Shown here: piece after piece, positions 26,565-34,414 of the stretch
Layout: every line of letters begins with the position of its first letter
How positions within the stretch are numbered: position 1 is the first letter of the stretch
Assembly (NCBI GenBank): GCA_023665245.1
Contig: JAMPEH010000001.1
Location: forward strand, 186,001-250,000
Source: Muribaculaceae bacterium
GTDB taxonomy: Bacteria > Pseudomonadota > Alphaproteobacteria > Rs-D84
Direction of reading: 5' to 3'
Length of the DNA: 64,000 nt
Notes under the pieces: model-generated
What the model saw: the letters and a program-made list of their open reading frames with translations, nothing else
The model's database searches: none
Told to the model about the DNA's origin: nothing
Translations under genes and position numbers: made by a program

Positions 26565-27125
26565 TTAGACAGCCATAATGTCTGCTTCTTTTTGCTTTGC
26601 GGTGGCATCAACTTCGGCCGCGCGACGGTCAAACACTTTTTGAATATCTTCTTCATACTTGCGCTGGTCATCTTCGGAAATTTCTTTGTCGGTGACCGCA
26701 CGCTTGATTTTGCCCATCGCATCCTGACGAATATTGCGCATAGAAATCTTGGCTTCTTCGGCGTATTTGCCAGAAACCTTTACCAGTTCTTTGCGACGTT
26801 CTTCGGTCAACGGTGGCATGTTCAGACGAATAACACCGCCTGCTGTCATCGGGTTCAGTCCCAATCCAGAATCACGAATTGCCTTTTCAACCGCCGGTGC
26901 GTTTGAAATATCCCAAACGGTCACAGACAATGTTTGGTTGTCTGGTGTTGATACGGTTGCAACCTGGTTAATTGGCATTTCAGACCCATATACTGGCACA
27001 CGTACACCATCCAACAGATGCACCGACGCGCGACCTGTGCGCAAACCTGCATATTCATTTTTCAAAACTTCGATAGATTGTGCGGTTTTCTGTTCAACTT
27101 CCGCCTTTAAAGCTTGGTAATCCAT
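26565..27125 (-). CDS. frr: Ribosome recycling factor
   Basis: 186 residues, full length. Contains the conserved LRTGRASVHLLDGVRVPVYG and the C-terminal helical bundle (RRKELVKVSGKYAEEAKISMRNIRQDA). It splits post-termination ribosomes with EF-G. AAGGAGAATAT precedes the ATG. First visible gene of the envelope-biogenesis operon; a promoter should lie between it and tRNA-Ala. Confidence 0.95.
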   Translation of the reverse strand: MDYQALKAEVEQKTAQSIEVLKNEYAGLRTGRASVHLLDGVRVPVYGSEMPINQVATVSTPDNQTLSVTVWDISNAPAVEKAIRDSGLGLNPMTAGGVIRLNMPPLTEERRKELVKVSGKYAEEAKISMRNIRQDAMGKIKRAVTDKEISEDDQRKYEEDIQKVFDRRAAEVDATAKQKEADIMAV

Positions 27126-27206
27126 AATATATTCTCCTTATGATAAAAAAGATTAGCAAATTGATTTGACATTTGGCAAGAAGAAATATAGAATAAACAC
27201 TCGCAC

Positions 27207-27282
27207 GGGGTTGTAGCTCAGTTGGTAGAGCACTTGCATGGCATGCAAGGGGTCGTCGGTTCGAGTCCGATCAGCTCCACCA
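27207..27282 (+). tRNA. tRNA-Ala (anticodon GGC)
   Basis: 76 nt including encoded CCA. Cloverleaf: acceptor GGGGTTG/CAGCTCC, D-arm GCTC/GAGC, anticodon stem CTTGC/GCAAG with loop ATGGCAT, T-arm with GTTCGAGTC. Confidence 0.93.
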
Positions 27283-27386
27283 TAAGTTTTCGTTAATGGC
27301 ATTGCAATTTAAGAAAACTTAATGTTGCGCCATAGCCTTGGCAAAGGCGGACAAAAAAAAGGAAACAATAGGTTTCCAAACAGTAT

Positions 27387-27464
27387 GGCGGATGTAGCTC
27401 AGTTGGTTAGAGCACTGGTTTGTGGTACCAGGTGTCGCCGGTTCGAATCCGGTCATCCGCCCCA
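27387..27464 (+). tRNA. tRNA-His (anticodon GTG)
   Basis: Acceptor GCGGATG/CATCCGC, anticodon loop TTGTGGT between CTGGT/ACCAG, T-arm GTTCGAATC, encoded CCA. A G is encoded at position -1 opposite discriminator C, the standard His identity pair that many alphaproteobacteria have lost. Confidence 0.93.
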
Positions 27465-27467
27465 TTA

Positions 27468-27502
27468 TAAAATATCCCCCACCAACTGGTGGGGGATATT
27501 TT
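27468..27502 (+). terminator. Intrinsic terminator after tRNA-His
   Basis: Perfect 15-bp stem AAAATATCCCCCACC/GGTGGGGGATATTTT with loop AACT, immediately behind the tRNA. Confidence 0.85.
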
Positions 27503-27640
27503 ATAATCTTGGACGGGTCAGATTCGAACCGTGGTTCGCATACGAGTAAGCGAGACAAGCCACGCGTAGTCGAGCGCAAAGGAGTGGTGAGGGCGATAAT
27601 TATATCGCCCGAACTATCCGGTCATCCGTGCATATGTATT
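27503..27640. repeat. tRNA-derived fragments behind tRNA-His
   Basis: The minus strand contains a T-arm-like GGTTCGAATCTGACC (27518-27532). The plus strand has ATCCGGTCATCCG (27616-27628), which repeats 13 nt of the tRNA-His 3' end (27448-27460). No gene is present. It may be debris from past integration at the tRNA. Confidence 0.35.
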
Positions 27641-27720
27641 GTGTTTTTTTGTGGTGTTAATTGGCATGAAATATGTAGAAATTTCTTGCTAAAAACTGTC
27701 TTTTTGATACCATTATCACC

Positions 27721-28125
27721 ATGACAACACAAATAAAAGATTCCGGTTTACAGTTTCACCCACGCAAGCGCGAAATATTGATATGTGATTTTAAGGGTAA
27801 TATTGTCCCAGAAATAGTCAAAAAGCGTCCCGTTGTTGTTTTGCGTGATCCTTTGCCATATCGCAGTGATTTAGCAATCGTTGTTCCGTTAAGTTCTACA
27901 CCGCCTTTATACGCAGTGCCATATTGTGTCTTGCTGTCACAAAACTATTTGTCTCAGGACGATAAACCAATGTGTGCCAAGTGCGATTTAGCATGTTCCG
28001 TTTCCTTGAAACGTCTGGATAGGATAAAAGTAGGAAAACGAAAGTACGTTTGTCCACGTATGAACGAAGATGATTTTTCTAACGTAGTGCGCGGCGTAGG
28101 TTGGGCGTTTGGTTTTGCTGCTTGA
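27721..28125 (+). CDS. PemK/MazF-like toxin
   Basis: 134 residues. The block FHPRKREILICDFKGNIVPEIVKKRPVVVL and AIVVPLSST matches the PemK/MazF ribonuclease fold (RGD/GxIV..E...RPVVVL...VVPLSS). MazF-like toxins cut RNA to stop growth. No protein antitoxin gene is next to it. Instead a strong promoter begins inside its stop codon and drives a predicted structured small RNA (28158-28250). The longer KRPVVVL form is common in prophages. Toxin activity is inferred. Confidence 0.65.
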   Translation: MTTQIKDSGLQFHPRKREILICDFKGNIVPEIVKKRPVVVLRDPLPYRSDLAIVVPLSSTPPLYAVPYCVLLSQNYLSQDDKPMCAKCDLACSVSLKRLDRIKVGKRKYVCPRMNEDDFSNVVRGVGWAFGFAA

Positions 28126-28151
28126 CAATACTGGGGCGTTAACTATATAAT
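28122..28151 (+). promoter_or_regulatory. Strong sigma70-type promoter overlapping the toxin stop codon
   Basis: Consensus TTGACA (28122-28127), 18-bp spacer, consensus TATAAT (28146-28151). The TGA stop of the MazF-like gene is inside the -35 box. Confidence 0.75.
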
Positions 28152-28157
28152 AGCAAT

Positions 28158-28250
28158 GTATCCAGGAAACTGGCTTGCAAGACCTGATTCTTAGAAGAAT
28201 AAGGCAGCCCTCGGTAATAAGCGATAACAAGCTTATCAGGGGCTCATTTT
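28158..28250 (+). ncRNA. Candidate structured small RNA beside MazF-like toxin
   Basis: Transcript predicted from the consensus promoter at 28122-28151. Possible structure: hairpin CCAG-GAAA-CTGG (28162-28173), or alternatively a long hairpin GGCTTGC...GCAGCC closed by ATTCT-TAGA-AGAAT. Then a 3' hairpin AGCCCT...AGGGGCT containing ATAAGC/GCTTAT, followed by TTTTAT. It does not fit tRNA. A 4.5S RNA was considered, but the conserved GGAAGGAAGCAGCC loop is missing. An RNA antitoxin or regulator is possible. Confidence 0.5.
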
Positions 28251-28298
28251 ATATATTAATAAAAATTTTTAATCCCCGTTCAGCGCCAATCCGGTTAT

Positions 28299-28327
28299 AA
28301 AAAAATCCCCCATCGGGGGAATTTTTA
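28299..28327. terminator. Bidirectional intrinsic terminator
   Basis: AAAAAAATCCCCC/GGGGGAATTTTT inverted repeat between the small RNA and the convergent HTH gene. Confidence 0.75.
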
Positions 28328-28561
28328 GATTTGTGGCCACAGACCCGGTGTTATCAGTTCTGGCTGGGTCGCATTGATAATCATGTACATTTGAAATAAA
28401 GAGATTGGTTCTGCCCCCGATTCAAATCGCAAATATTGCGCCACAGGCACATCTAAAATCATCGCCATTTCTTGTGGTGTCTTGTTCTGTTGTTCGCGTA
28501 CACCGCGAATAGATGCACCAATTTGTTCATAGAAAACTTGTTCTGCCTTGTTTAGTGTCAT
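28325..28561 (-). CDS. Small XRE-family HTH protein
   Basis: 78 residues. The central region IGASIRGVREQQNKTPQEMAMILDVPVAQYLRFESGAEPIS has the five-helix XRE layout (R..R...N.TPQEMA..L.V....Y...E.G). It would act as a small DNA-binding regulator. It converges on the MazF-like locus and could in principle be a distant antitoxin or regulator for it, though opposite orientation and the intervening terminator argue against an operon. A similar-size HTH gene occurs at 53981-54220. Confidence 0.7.
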   Translation of the reverse strand: MTLNKAEQVFYEQIGASIRGVREQQNKTPQEMAMILDVPVAQYLRFESGAEPISLFQMYMIINATQPELITPGLWPQI

Positions 28562-28666
28562 GCTAAATCCTTGATATAGTCATAATACATTGTAAATGGA
28601 TTTAAATGGAATTTCCATATTTTTTATTACACAAAAAAATCCCCCGTCATGATATATATTATATGG

Positions 28667-29296
28667 TCAGAGTTTATATGGACACACGTCTGTCAGTTTA
28701 AATGTCCCGGTCACATCGTAATCTGTGCCTGTTGATATATAGCACCCAGTGATTGCAGTGGCGCCGGCGGCACTGGTCCCACGTACCAGTGTTGTTTTTG
28801 CAGATGTTGTATAAACACCTGTCCATGTCGGACACTGGGTACATCCTGATGTACCATTGGTTGAACTGCCGTAATATCCCGCGGCACATCGATACGAATA
28901 TGACGTATTGCATGTTCCATTACATGCGCATGTGCGATATGTTATACGTTGATATCCCGTCCCATATGCAGACCAACTGGTATCACTGGTACAGTTTGAA
29001 CAACTGGTACATTTTACACACTTGGCATTAACGCATCCATATCCAGAATTACAGTCATCATCTTCTTCACATTTGCACGGTACCGTTATCGTTTTTGTGT
29101 CATCTTCTTCGCTTATGCAATAGCATGTTGAATTAATACAATGTGCAATCAGTGAATCGCCTTGCCAATGTCCAGTGGTTGGGCATGTCCCGCCATATTC
29201 ATTACAATATCCGAAATTTGGTATCCATACTTTTGCGTGCACCTCGCTATTAATCGTGATAATTGCCATAGTAATTGTGATTAAATATTTTTTCAT
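28667..29296 (-). CDS. Secreted cysteine-rich protein (1)
   Basis: 209 residues from ATG 29296; the TTG upstream is unlikely. Signal peptide MKKYLITITMAIITINSEVHA. The mature part has more than 20 cysteines in CxxC and CxxCxxC patterns (VKCTSCSNCTSD, CACNGTCNTSYSYRCAAGYYGSS) like EGF/GCC-type disulfide repeats of surface proteins. No enzyme domain. Structured element class II copy 2 lies immediately upstream with about 29 nt between terminator end and start codon. Relatives by composition: 39096-39761 and 40860-41480. Confidence 0.65.
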   Translation of the reverse strand: MKKYLITITMAIITINSEVHAKVWIPNFGYCNEYGGTCPTTGHWQGDSLIAHCINSTCYCISEEDDTKTITVPCKCEEDDDCNSGYGCVNAKCVKCTSCSNCTSDTSWSAYGTGYQRITYRTCACNGTCNTSYSYRCAAGYYGSSTNGTSGCTQCPTWTGVYTTSAKTTLVRGTSAAGATAITGCYISTGTDYDVTGTFKLTDVCPYKL

Positions 29297-29324
29297 GATT
29301 TTCAATTCCCTGTTTTTTGTTAGA

Positions 29325-29560
29325 CAAAAACCGCCATGGAATTGGCGGTCGGGGATTTCAGAAAATCATAACATAAAATGACCCTGTGACTTTTGGTATA
29401 AAACCTGTTGTATAATCACAGATCCCCGACCGGTGTCAGTCGGGTTATATAAAACACACGGCGCATCCATGCGCCGACAGTTTCGTCGGATTCAGTGCGA
29501 TATCGCACCGTTATGTTATGGGATTTCTGAGGTCCCTGAGCCAACATCCCTGTTGATTCA
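29325..29560 (-). ncRNA. Structured RNA element (class II, copy 2)
   Basis: Minus-strand promoter TTTACA, 17 bp, TATACT (plus 29590-29595 and 29567-29572). Outer stem CAGAAA ... TTTCTG extended by ATAACATAA/TTATGTTAT; hairpins GGTGCGATATCGCAC and GGCGCATGGATGCGCC; hairpin CCGAC/GTCGG whose 3' arm GGTCGGGGAT is a perfect complement of ATCCCCGACC near the end. Terminator CCGCCAATT/ATGGCGG then TTTTTG. It is directly upstream of the Cys-rich gene at 29296. Confidence 0.7.
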
Positions 29561-29605
29561 AGTGTAAGTATATAAATAACGGATTTTTATGTAAAGAAAT
29601 AAAAT

Positions 29606-29637
29606 AAAAAATCCCCGATGTATATCAGGGATTTTTG
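29606..29637 (-). terminator. Intrinsic terminator after ackA
   Basis: Stem AAAATCCCCGAT/ATCAGGGATTTTT just past the acetate kinase stop on the minus strand. Confidence 0.75.
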
Positions 29638-29651
29638 TATCAGACAATATA

Positions 29652-30890
29652 TTAAATGAACGAATATTCCATTTTCAGATGGTCTGGATTGTATTTGTTA
29701 TTCATGATTGCCAGTGTATCTTCAACGATAACCAATTCTTCGTTGGTTGGAATCATGAATATTTTGACGCGTGAATCAGATGCACTGATTTCAACTTCGC
29801 CAGCACCCAGACGGGCCAATGCGGTTTTGTTCTTTTCCGCGTCCAATTTGATACCCAGTTCTTCCAGCCCTGAACAGAACTTTTCGCGCAGATATTCGTC
29901 ATTTTCACCAACACCGGCGGTAAATACGATTGCATCTGTATGACCCAATTCTGCCATATATGCGCCAATATATTTCTTTACATTTTGCACTTCCATATCC
30001 AGTGCCAGACGGCATGCATCGTTTGTGCCTTTGTTTTCTTCAACATCACGACGGTCTGCATAGCATTCAGTCAACCCCATGATACCGCAGTCTTTGCTTA
30101 AATGCTTTTCCATCTGGGCGGCAGACAGTCCCAAACGTCCCATTACATACAGAACAACACCTGGATCCAAATCGCCTGGACGTGTGCCCATTGTCAGCCC
30201 CGACAGCGGTGTCATCCCCAGGGACGTATCAACTGATACACCGCCACGAATTGCGGTTGCAGATGCGCCAGAGCCGATATGCAATGTAATCAGATTGCAT
30301 TCAGATGCCGGTTTGCCTAACATTTTGGCCGCACGTTTTGATACATACAGATGGCTGGTTCCATGGAAACCGTATCTGCGCACGCCCAAGTTGCGATACC
30401 ATGCGGCCGGCACGGCATAACGATACGAATAATCCGGCATGGTCTGATGGAACGCGGTGTCAAATACGGCAACCTGGGTTGCGTTTGGCAATAATTGCTT
30501 TGCGGTGACAATACCCATTAATGCCGACGGATTATGCAACGGTGCCAATGGTGCCAGTTCATCAATCGTTTTGATAACGTCATCGGTGATTTCAACAGAC
30601 GATGCAAATTTATCACCACCCATAACAACGCGATGACCCACGCCCTTGATTTCGTTCAGATCAATTGATGCCTCGCGCAGCATGAACAAGACGACATTTA
30701 ATGCCTCGTCATGGTTTTTCATAGATGTTTCTTTCTTGGTTTTTGTGCCATCTGGATACTTTTGCGTAATAAAAGAATCTGGCAGCCCGATTTTTTCAAC
30801 ATTGCCGCTGACGACAACTTTCATAGAATCTGCATCAAATACCTGATATTTCAGTGATGAAGAACCACAGTTCAGTGCGAGTATGTACAT
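29652..30890 (-). CDS. ackA: Acetate kinase
   Basis: 412 residues, full length. N-terminal phosphate-binding LALNCGSSSLKYQVF, signature VAVFDTAFHQTMPDYSYRYAVP, catalytic GFHGTSHLYVSKRAA and HIGSGASATAIRGGVSVDTSLG. It makes ATP and acetate from acetyl phosphate. No pta gene is adjacent. Substrate-level ATP production from acetate fits a fermentative, gut-type life. Confidence 0.95.
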   Translation of the reverse strand: MYILALNCGSSSLKYQVFDADSMKVVVSGNVEKIGLPDSFITQKYPDGTKTKKETSMKNHDEALNVVLFMLREASIDLNEIKGVGHRVVMGGDKFASSVEITDDVIKTIDELAPLAPLHNPSALMGIVTAKQLLPNATQVAVFDTAFHQTMPDYSYRYAVPAAWYRNLGVRRYGFHGTSHLYVSKRAAKMLGKPASECNLITLHIGSGASATAIRGGVSVDTSLGMTPLSGLTMGTRPGDLDPGVVLYVMGRLGLSAAQMEKHLSKDCGIMGLTECYADRRDVEENKGTNDACRLALDMEVQNVKKYIGAYMAELGHTDAIVFTAGVGENDEYLREKFCSGLEELGIKLDAEKNKTALARLGAGEVEISASDSRVKIFMIPTNEELVIVEDTLAIMNNKYNPDHLKMEYSFI

Positions 30891-30945
30891 ATTTGCATCC
30901 TTTTCTTGATTTATGTCGCCAGCATAGCAAATGTTTTTATCCGTT

Positions 30946-31524
30946 TCAATAATAAAGGCGGAATTTTATACGCCAATTATCAGAACTGGCAACTGTCTTG
31001 GCGCATGTTGATTTGTTATACACCCAGAAATCGCCACCCGCCGTCGGTAGTTTCACATGCACACCGTTTTTGTCTGTAATCAGGTTTGGCACCATCACCG
31101 GATGGTCACCCACGCCAAATGCGTATACTGTGTCGCCCACGGCGTATCCTGCATCTGCGTTAATGCATACCAGTATTGGCATAGCATGCGCGGGATTGGA
31201 CGGTATATCTGAAAATATGTATTCAATGAATGCACCGCCACCAAAACGCATCGGCTGGCTATCGACCGTGCGGATAACATTTTGCATCATGCGCCCGAAC
31301 AATGATTGCCAAAATTCATCAGATACAGATTCAATATCAAATGATTGACAGTTGCCACCGGTGGCGTCGTCTGTGGGTGTGGCAACCGGATATCCACCGA
31401 GTCTAATCCCGTCGTGCACGCGCAGTGTATTTTTTTCTGTATCAAATGTTATTTCACCGGCCAACCCCGTAAAATTATCATTTTGTGCGGTTGTCCCGCG
31501 CCGAATTTGTAAAACTTTCGCCAT
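30946..31524 (-). CDS. Second tail-fibre-like protein with Mtd-type N-terminal motif
   Basis: 192 residues from ATG 31524, with AAAGGAACACAA upstream; the longer frame upstream is repeat DNA. It starts MAKVLQIRRGTTAQNDNFTG followed by LAGEITFDTEKNTLRVHDG, the RRGTtaQ...GEitfDTekntLrvHDG motif of phage tail-fibre and tropism-determinant N-termini. The C-terminal 120 residues are a separate beta-rich domain with no recognised fold. It stands alone between ackA and palindromic repeats, without other virion genes within 14 kb. Confidence 0.65.
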   Translation of the reverse strand: MAKVLQIRRGTTAQNDNFTGLAGEITFDTEKNTLRVHDGIRLGGYPVATPTDDATGGNCQSFDIESVSDEFWQSLFGRMMQNVIRTVDSQPMRFGGGAFIEYIFSDIPSNPAHAMPILVCINADAGYAVGDTVYAFGVGDHPVMVPNLITDKNGVHVKLPTAGGDFWVYNKSTCAKTVASSDNWRIKFRLYY

Positions 31525-31583
31525 TTGTGTTCCTTTGGTTAAATTGTGTTGGTTTTTACATTTATACAAATATTGATTTATAT

Positions 31584-31735
31584 CGTCACCCCTGCGCAGG
31601 CAACGGAACAGACCCACACTGGTCGTCATACCGGCGACGGCCGGTATCCAGTGCACCGCAGGTAATTCGCCCGTTGGGCGAACATAATATCAAATATTAT
31701 GCTGCGCAGCACTGGGCCCTGGCCTGCGCCAGGGT
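31584..31735. repeat. Cluster of palindromic intergenic repeats
   Basis: Contains GTCACCCCTGCGCAGGC, CATACCGGCGACGGCCGGTAT and GGGCCCTGGCCTGCGCCAGGGTGAC, all palindromic units related to those at 15311-15546 and common in intergenic DNA of many proteobacteria. No ORF is supported. Confidence 0.5.
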
Positions 31736-31815
31736 GACGGTGTGTGATTACTCTTATCTGGTGCCCTGCAATGTGTTGCAAATTTCGTTTGCCAATTTCT
31801 TTATATAAATGCCAT

Positions 31816-31842
31816 AAAAAACGCCGCAAAATGCGACGTTTT
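31816..31842. terminator. Intrinsic terminator
   Basis: AAAACGCCGCA/TGCGACGTTTT stem between the repeat cluster and the gene ending at 31889. Confidence 0.6.
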
Positions 31843-31888
31843 GATTAATACAATTATATCATAAAACACACAAGAAATCAAGTATGCC

Positions 31889-34273
31889 TTATGCAGCGTT
31901 GCTGTATCCGTGCTTTTTCAACCATTGCATGCGCAGCCAATCCTTTTGTGACATTTTTTCTGTCGCATTTGTAAATGGATTTGTGCGGTCTTTTTGTGTG
32001 TCATACTTCTTTTGCTTGCCTTCCTGGCTGATTGGCATCAAACCATTCCACATCTGTTGCAGGATATTTTCACCCGTTCTGGATGATCCTGATTGCAAGA
32101 AGTCCCAGTGCGCCATTAACTGTGTGAATTTATCCTGGTGGTCTTTGTCCCAGTTGTCAATTTTCTGTTTCCTGTCACGCATTTGGGCATTTATCATTTT
32201 TACCGTATCGGTGCCATTTTGAAATTCTTGACGTTTATCGGTCGCGCCTTGCAGTTTATTTTGGGTGTCTGCAATCGTGGACAAATCATTTTGTATATCG
32301 TCAATTGATGACTGCAGATAAGGGTCAGTCCCGGTAATCGTTATCGGGGTTGGTGACTGTTGATTGTCTATTTCTTCGTAAAAACGTTGAACATTTGCAA
32401 AATCAGGGTCGGATTGGTTGGCCGGGTCATTCAGCCAATGGTTTATATAACTCATCGGGATGCGCTGTCTGTTGTACAAATCTTGCAAATCGGTATTATA
32501 TCGTGTGATGTCCGCATCCAATGTTGCCTCGGTCACGCCAGTGCGGCGATATTGGTTCAGTTTGGTATTGATGCGTCTTTTTTGATTACTGTCTGTACGT
32601 TGCTGGCGTTCCAGTTCTGCTTTTTCCGCATCGGTTCTGGATTTTAAATCTTTCTGATATTTGTTGGGCTTGCCTGATTTTGCATTAAATTTTTTGTTGC
32701 GTGTTTTTATAAAGTGTCCGGCACCGTTCAGCAAATATCCCGCACCCAAGAACGCAAATTTAATACTTTTATCCATCGCAGTGGTGACAAATCGCATGCC
32801 TTCGTGTTTATTCCAAGACAGACTTTTGTCCGAGAAAATGCTGACATCTTCCTTTTTCATTGCGTCCATGACATTGCTGGTGGTGTATCCGTATTTTATA
32901 ACGGTTAACACTTCCATCGCGGTCTTGACCGCATCCATGGAATCAGATTTGCCATCTTCCAGTGCCATAATCGCCAGTTCGGAAACCAACGCCTTCATCT
33001 GTGATGCATTTTTTAATGCACCCTCAAACATCTTTTTACTTTTTAATTCACCCAGTTTTTTTGTCATCCATTCAAAGTGGGCAGTCGCAGACGGCGATTT
33101 ATATTGCAGATTCTTTTTTATTTTGTCTGCATTTTCCAGTAATTTACCCAAACCATCATTTGGTTTGAACTTTGCGCCATCCAACGCATTAACAATGGAT
33201 TTTGCCTGGGGTGAAAAATATACATGACCGCCACGCAGTTTTGTATATTTATCCATATGGTCAGACCAGCGTTTGCCAACCCAGTCCGATATTTTTTGCC
33301 AATCAGTCAGTTGGTCATTACGCTTTGGCGGGATGTAATCCTTGCTGTTTGGGTTATTATAGTCCACCTTTTCTTTGGCGTATTCAACAGCGCCCGCAAT
33401 ACTGGAACTATAATTTTTAACAACATCATAGACTTTGTCTTGCGTGGCCCCCAGCAAGATGTTCTGATAATTGCGTTTAAAGTAATCTAGTTTATTCGGG
33501 TTAATAACTTCGTTTTTATCGTTTAATCCGGATATAATCGCATCAATGCCTACGCCGGCCAATGTCGCGGCGATTTGTGGATGTTTTGTAAAACCATCGC
33601 CCCAGTTCATTTCATGGGATATCGCATTAATTATGCGTAATAATTTATCACGTGTTTTAGGATTGCTGTTATATTTTTCATCCTTGATATCTTTTACAAA
33701 TTTATCATAGTCTTGGCGTGTTTCAAATATGTTGGATAACAACGGATGCATTGTATTTGCATGCGTTTTCAATAAATCTTGCAACTTATCTATGTGTGAT
33801 TTTGTTTGCGGCGTCGCCTTGTACATAGAAAACAGTTTGTTGTCGCCAAAATATTCGTCTAAAAATTCGGTTGCTTTCTTGTTATCTTTGAAATCGTCAC
33901 GATTGGCCGCCATGTCACGAAATGCGTTTTGCAATTCGCGGAACAACTTTTCCCAATCTTTGTCTTCCATTTGGGTTGGACTTGGGGCAATTGCTGCATG
34001 GGCGCTGGAACCGCGTGTGCCTTGGTCGCCAACGTATTGCATGTTGCGTTCCCAGAATACATCTATTACTTTGCCATTTTTATCTTTTTTTTCTATGCGA
34101 TTAACAAGGCCCTTGTCACGCCACATTTTCATGTTGCCACGGAAATCACCTTTGCCATCATTGGCCTTTAAATACGCCTGATATTGGGCAAACTGAGCCT
34201 CTGGCATATTGATGATTAAATCCTGCATATAGAACAATTGTAAAAAATCTTTCATAGATACATTATTTGCCAT
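31889..34273 (-). CDS. Large uncharacterised protein, 794 residues
   Basis: ATG 34273 is preceded by AAAGGGGGCAACC; the longer frame upstream is not needed. The protein is lysine/aspartate-rich, soluble and mostly helical, with coiled-coil stretches in the C-terminal third (TDAEKAELERQQRTDSNQKR, SSIDDIQNDLSTIADTQNKL). A short hydrophobic segment lies near FAFLGAGYLLNGAGHF. No signal peptide and no domain I recognise. It lies near a tail-fibre-like gene, so an internal virion or effector protein can be imagined, but nothing in the sequence proves it. Confidence 0.6.
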   Translation of the reverse strand: MANNVSMKDFLQLFYMQDLIINMPEAQFAQYQAYLKANDGKGDFRGNMKMWRDKGLVNRIEKKDKNGKVIDVFWERNMQYVGDQGTRGSSAHAAIAPSPTQMEDKDWEKLFRELQNAFRDMAANRDDFKDNKKATEFLDEYFGDNKLFSMYKATPQTKSHIDKLQDLLKTHANTMHPLLSNIFETRQDYDKFVKDIKDEKYNSNPKTRDKLLRIINAISHEMNWGDGFTKHPQIAATLAGVGIDAIISGLNDKNEVINPNKLDYFKRNYQNILLGATQDKVYDVVKNYSSSIAGAVEYAKEKVDYNNPNSKDYIPPKRNDQLTDWQKISDWVGKRWSDHMDKYTKLRGGHVYFSPQAKSIVNALDGAKFKPNDGLGKLLENADKIKKNLQYKSPSATAHFEWMTKKLGELKSKKMFEGALKNASQMKALVSELAIMALEDGKSDSMDAVKTAMEVLTVIKYGYTTSNVMDAMKKEDVSIFSDKSLSWNKHEGMRFVTTAMDKSIKFAFLGAGYLLNGAGHFIKTRNKKFNAKSGKPNKYQKDLKSRTDAEKAELERQQRTDSNQKRRINTKLNQYRRTGVTEATLDADITRYNTDLQDLYNRQRIPMSYINHWLNDPANQSDPDFANVQRFYEEIDNQQSPTPITITGTDPYLQSSIDDIQNDLSTIADTQNKLQGATDKRQEFQNGTDTVKMINAQMRDRKQKIDNWDKDHQDKFTQLMAHWDFLQSGSSRTGENILQQMWNGLMPISQEGKQKKYDTQKDRTNPFTNATEKMSQKDWLRMQWLKKHGYSNAA

Positions 34274-34414
34274 GGTTGCCCCCTTTGGTTCACTCACACA
34301 TACTATTATAGTCAAATTTGACAAAAATTCAAGTTTTTGTCTGGCTTTTTTAACGTGCGTTGCCGGAAATATTTATATATAATATCTGTTATTCTGTGAC
34401 ATGGGGGGCAGGGT

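Noticed and set aside
28158..28250. 4.5S/SRP RNA
   Set aside because: Size and the ending AGGGGCTC are suggestive, but the conserved GGAAGGAAGCAGCC loop region is missing.
27721..28561. MazF-like toxin with the HTH gene as its antitoxin
   Set aside because: The HTH gene is convergent and behind a bidirectional terminator, unlike mazEF-type operons.
15993..31524. Diversity-generating retroelement around the Mtd-like genes
   Set aside because: No reverse transcriptase, accessory Avd-like gene or adenine-biased template/variable repeat pair was seen.
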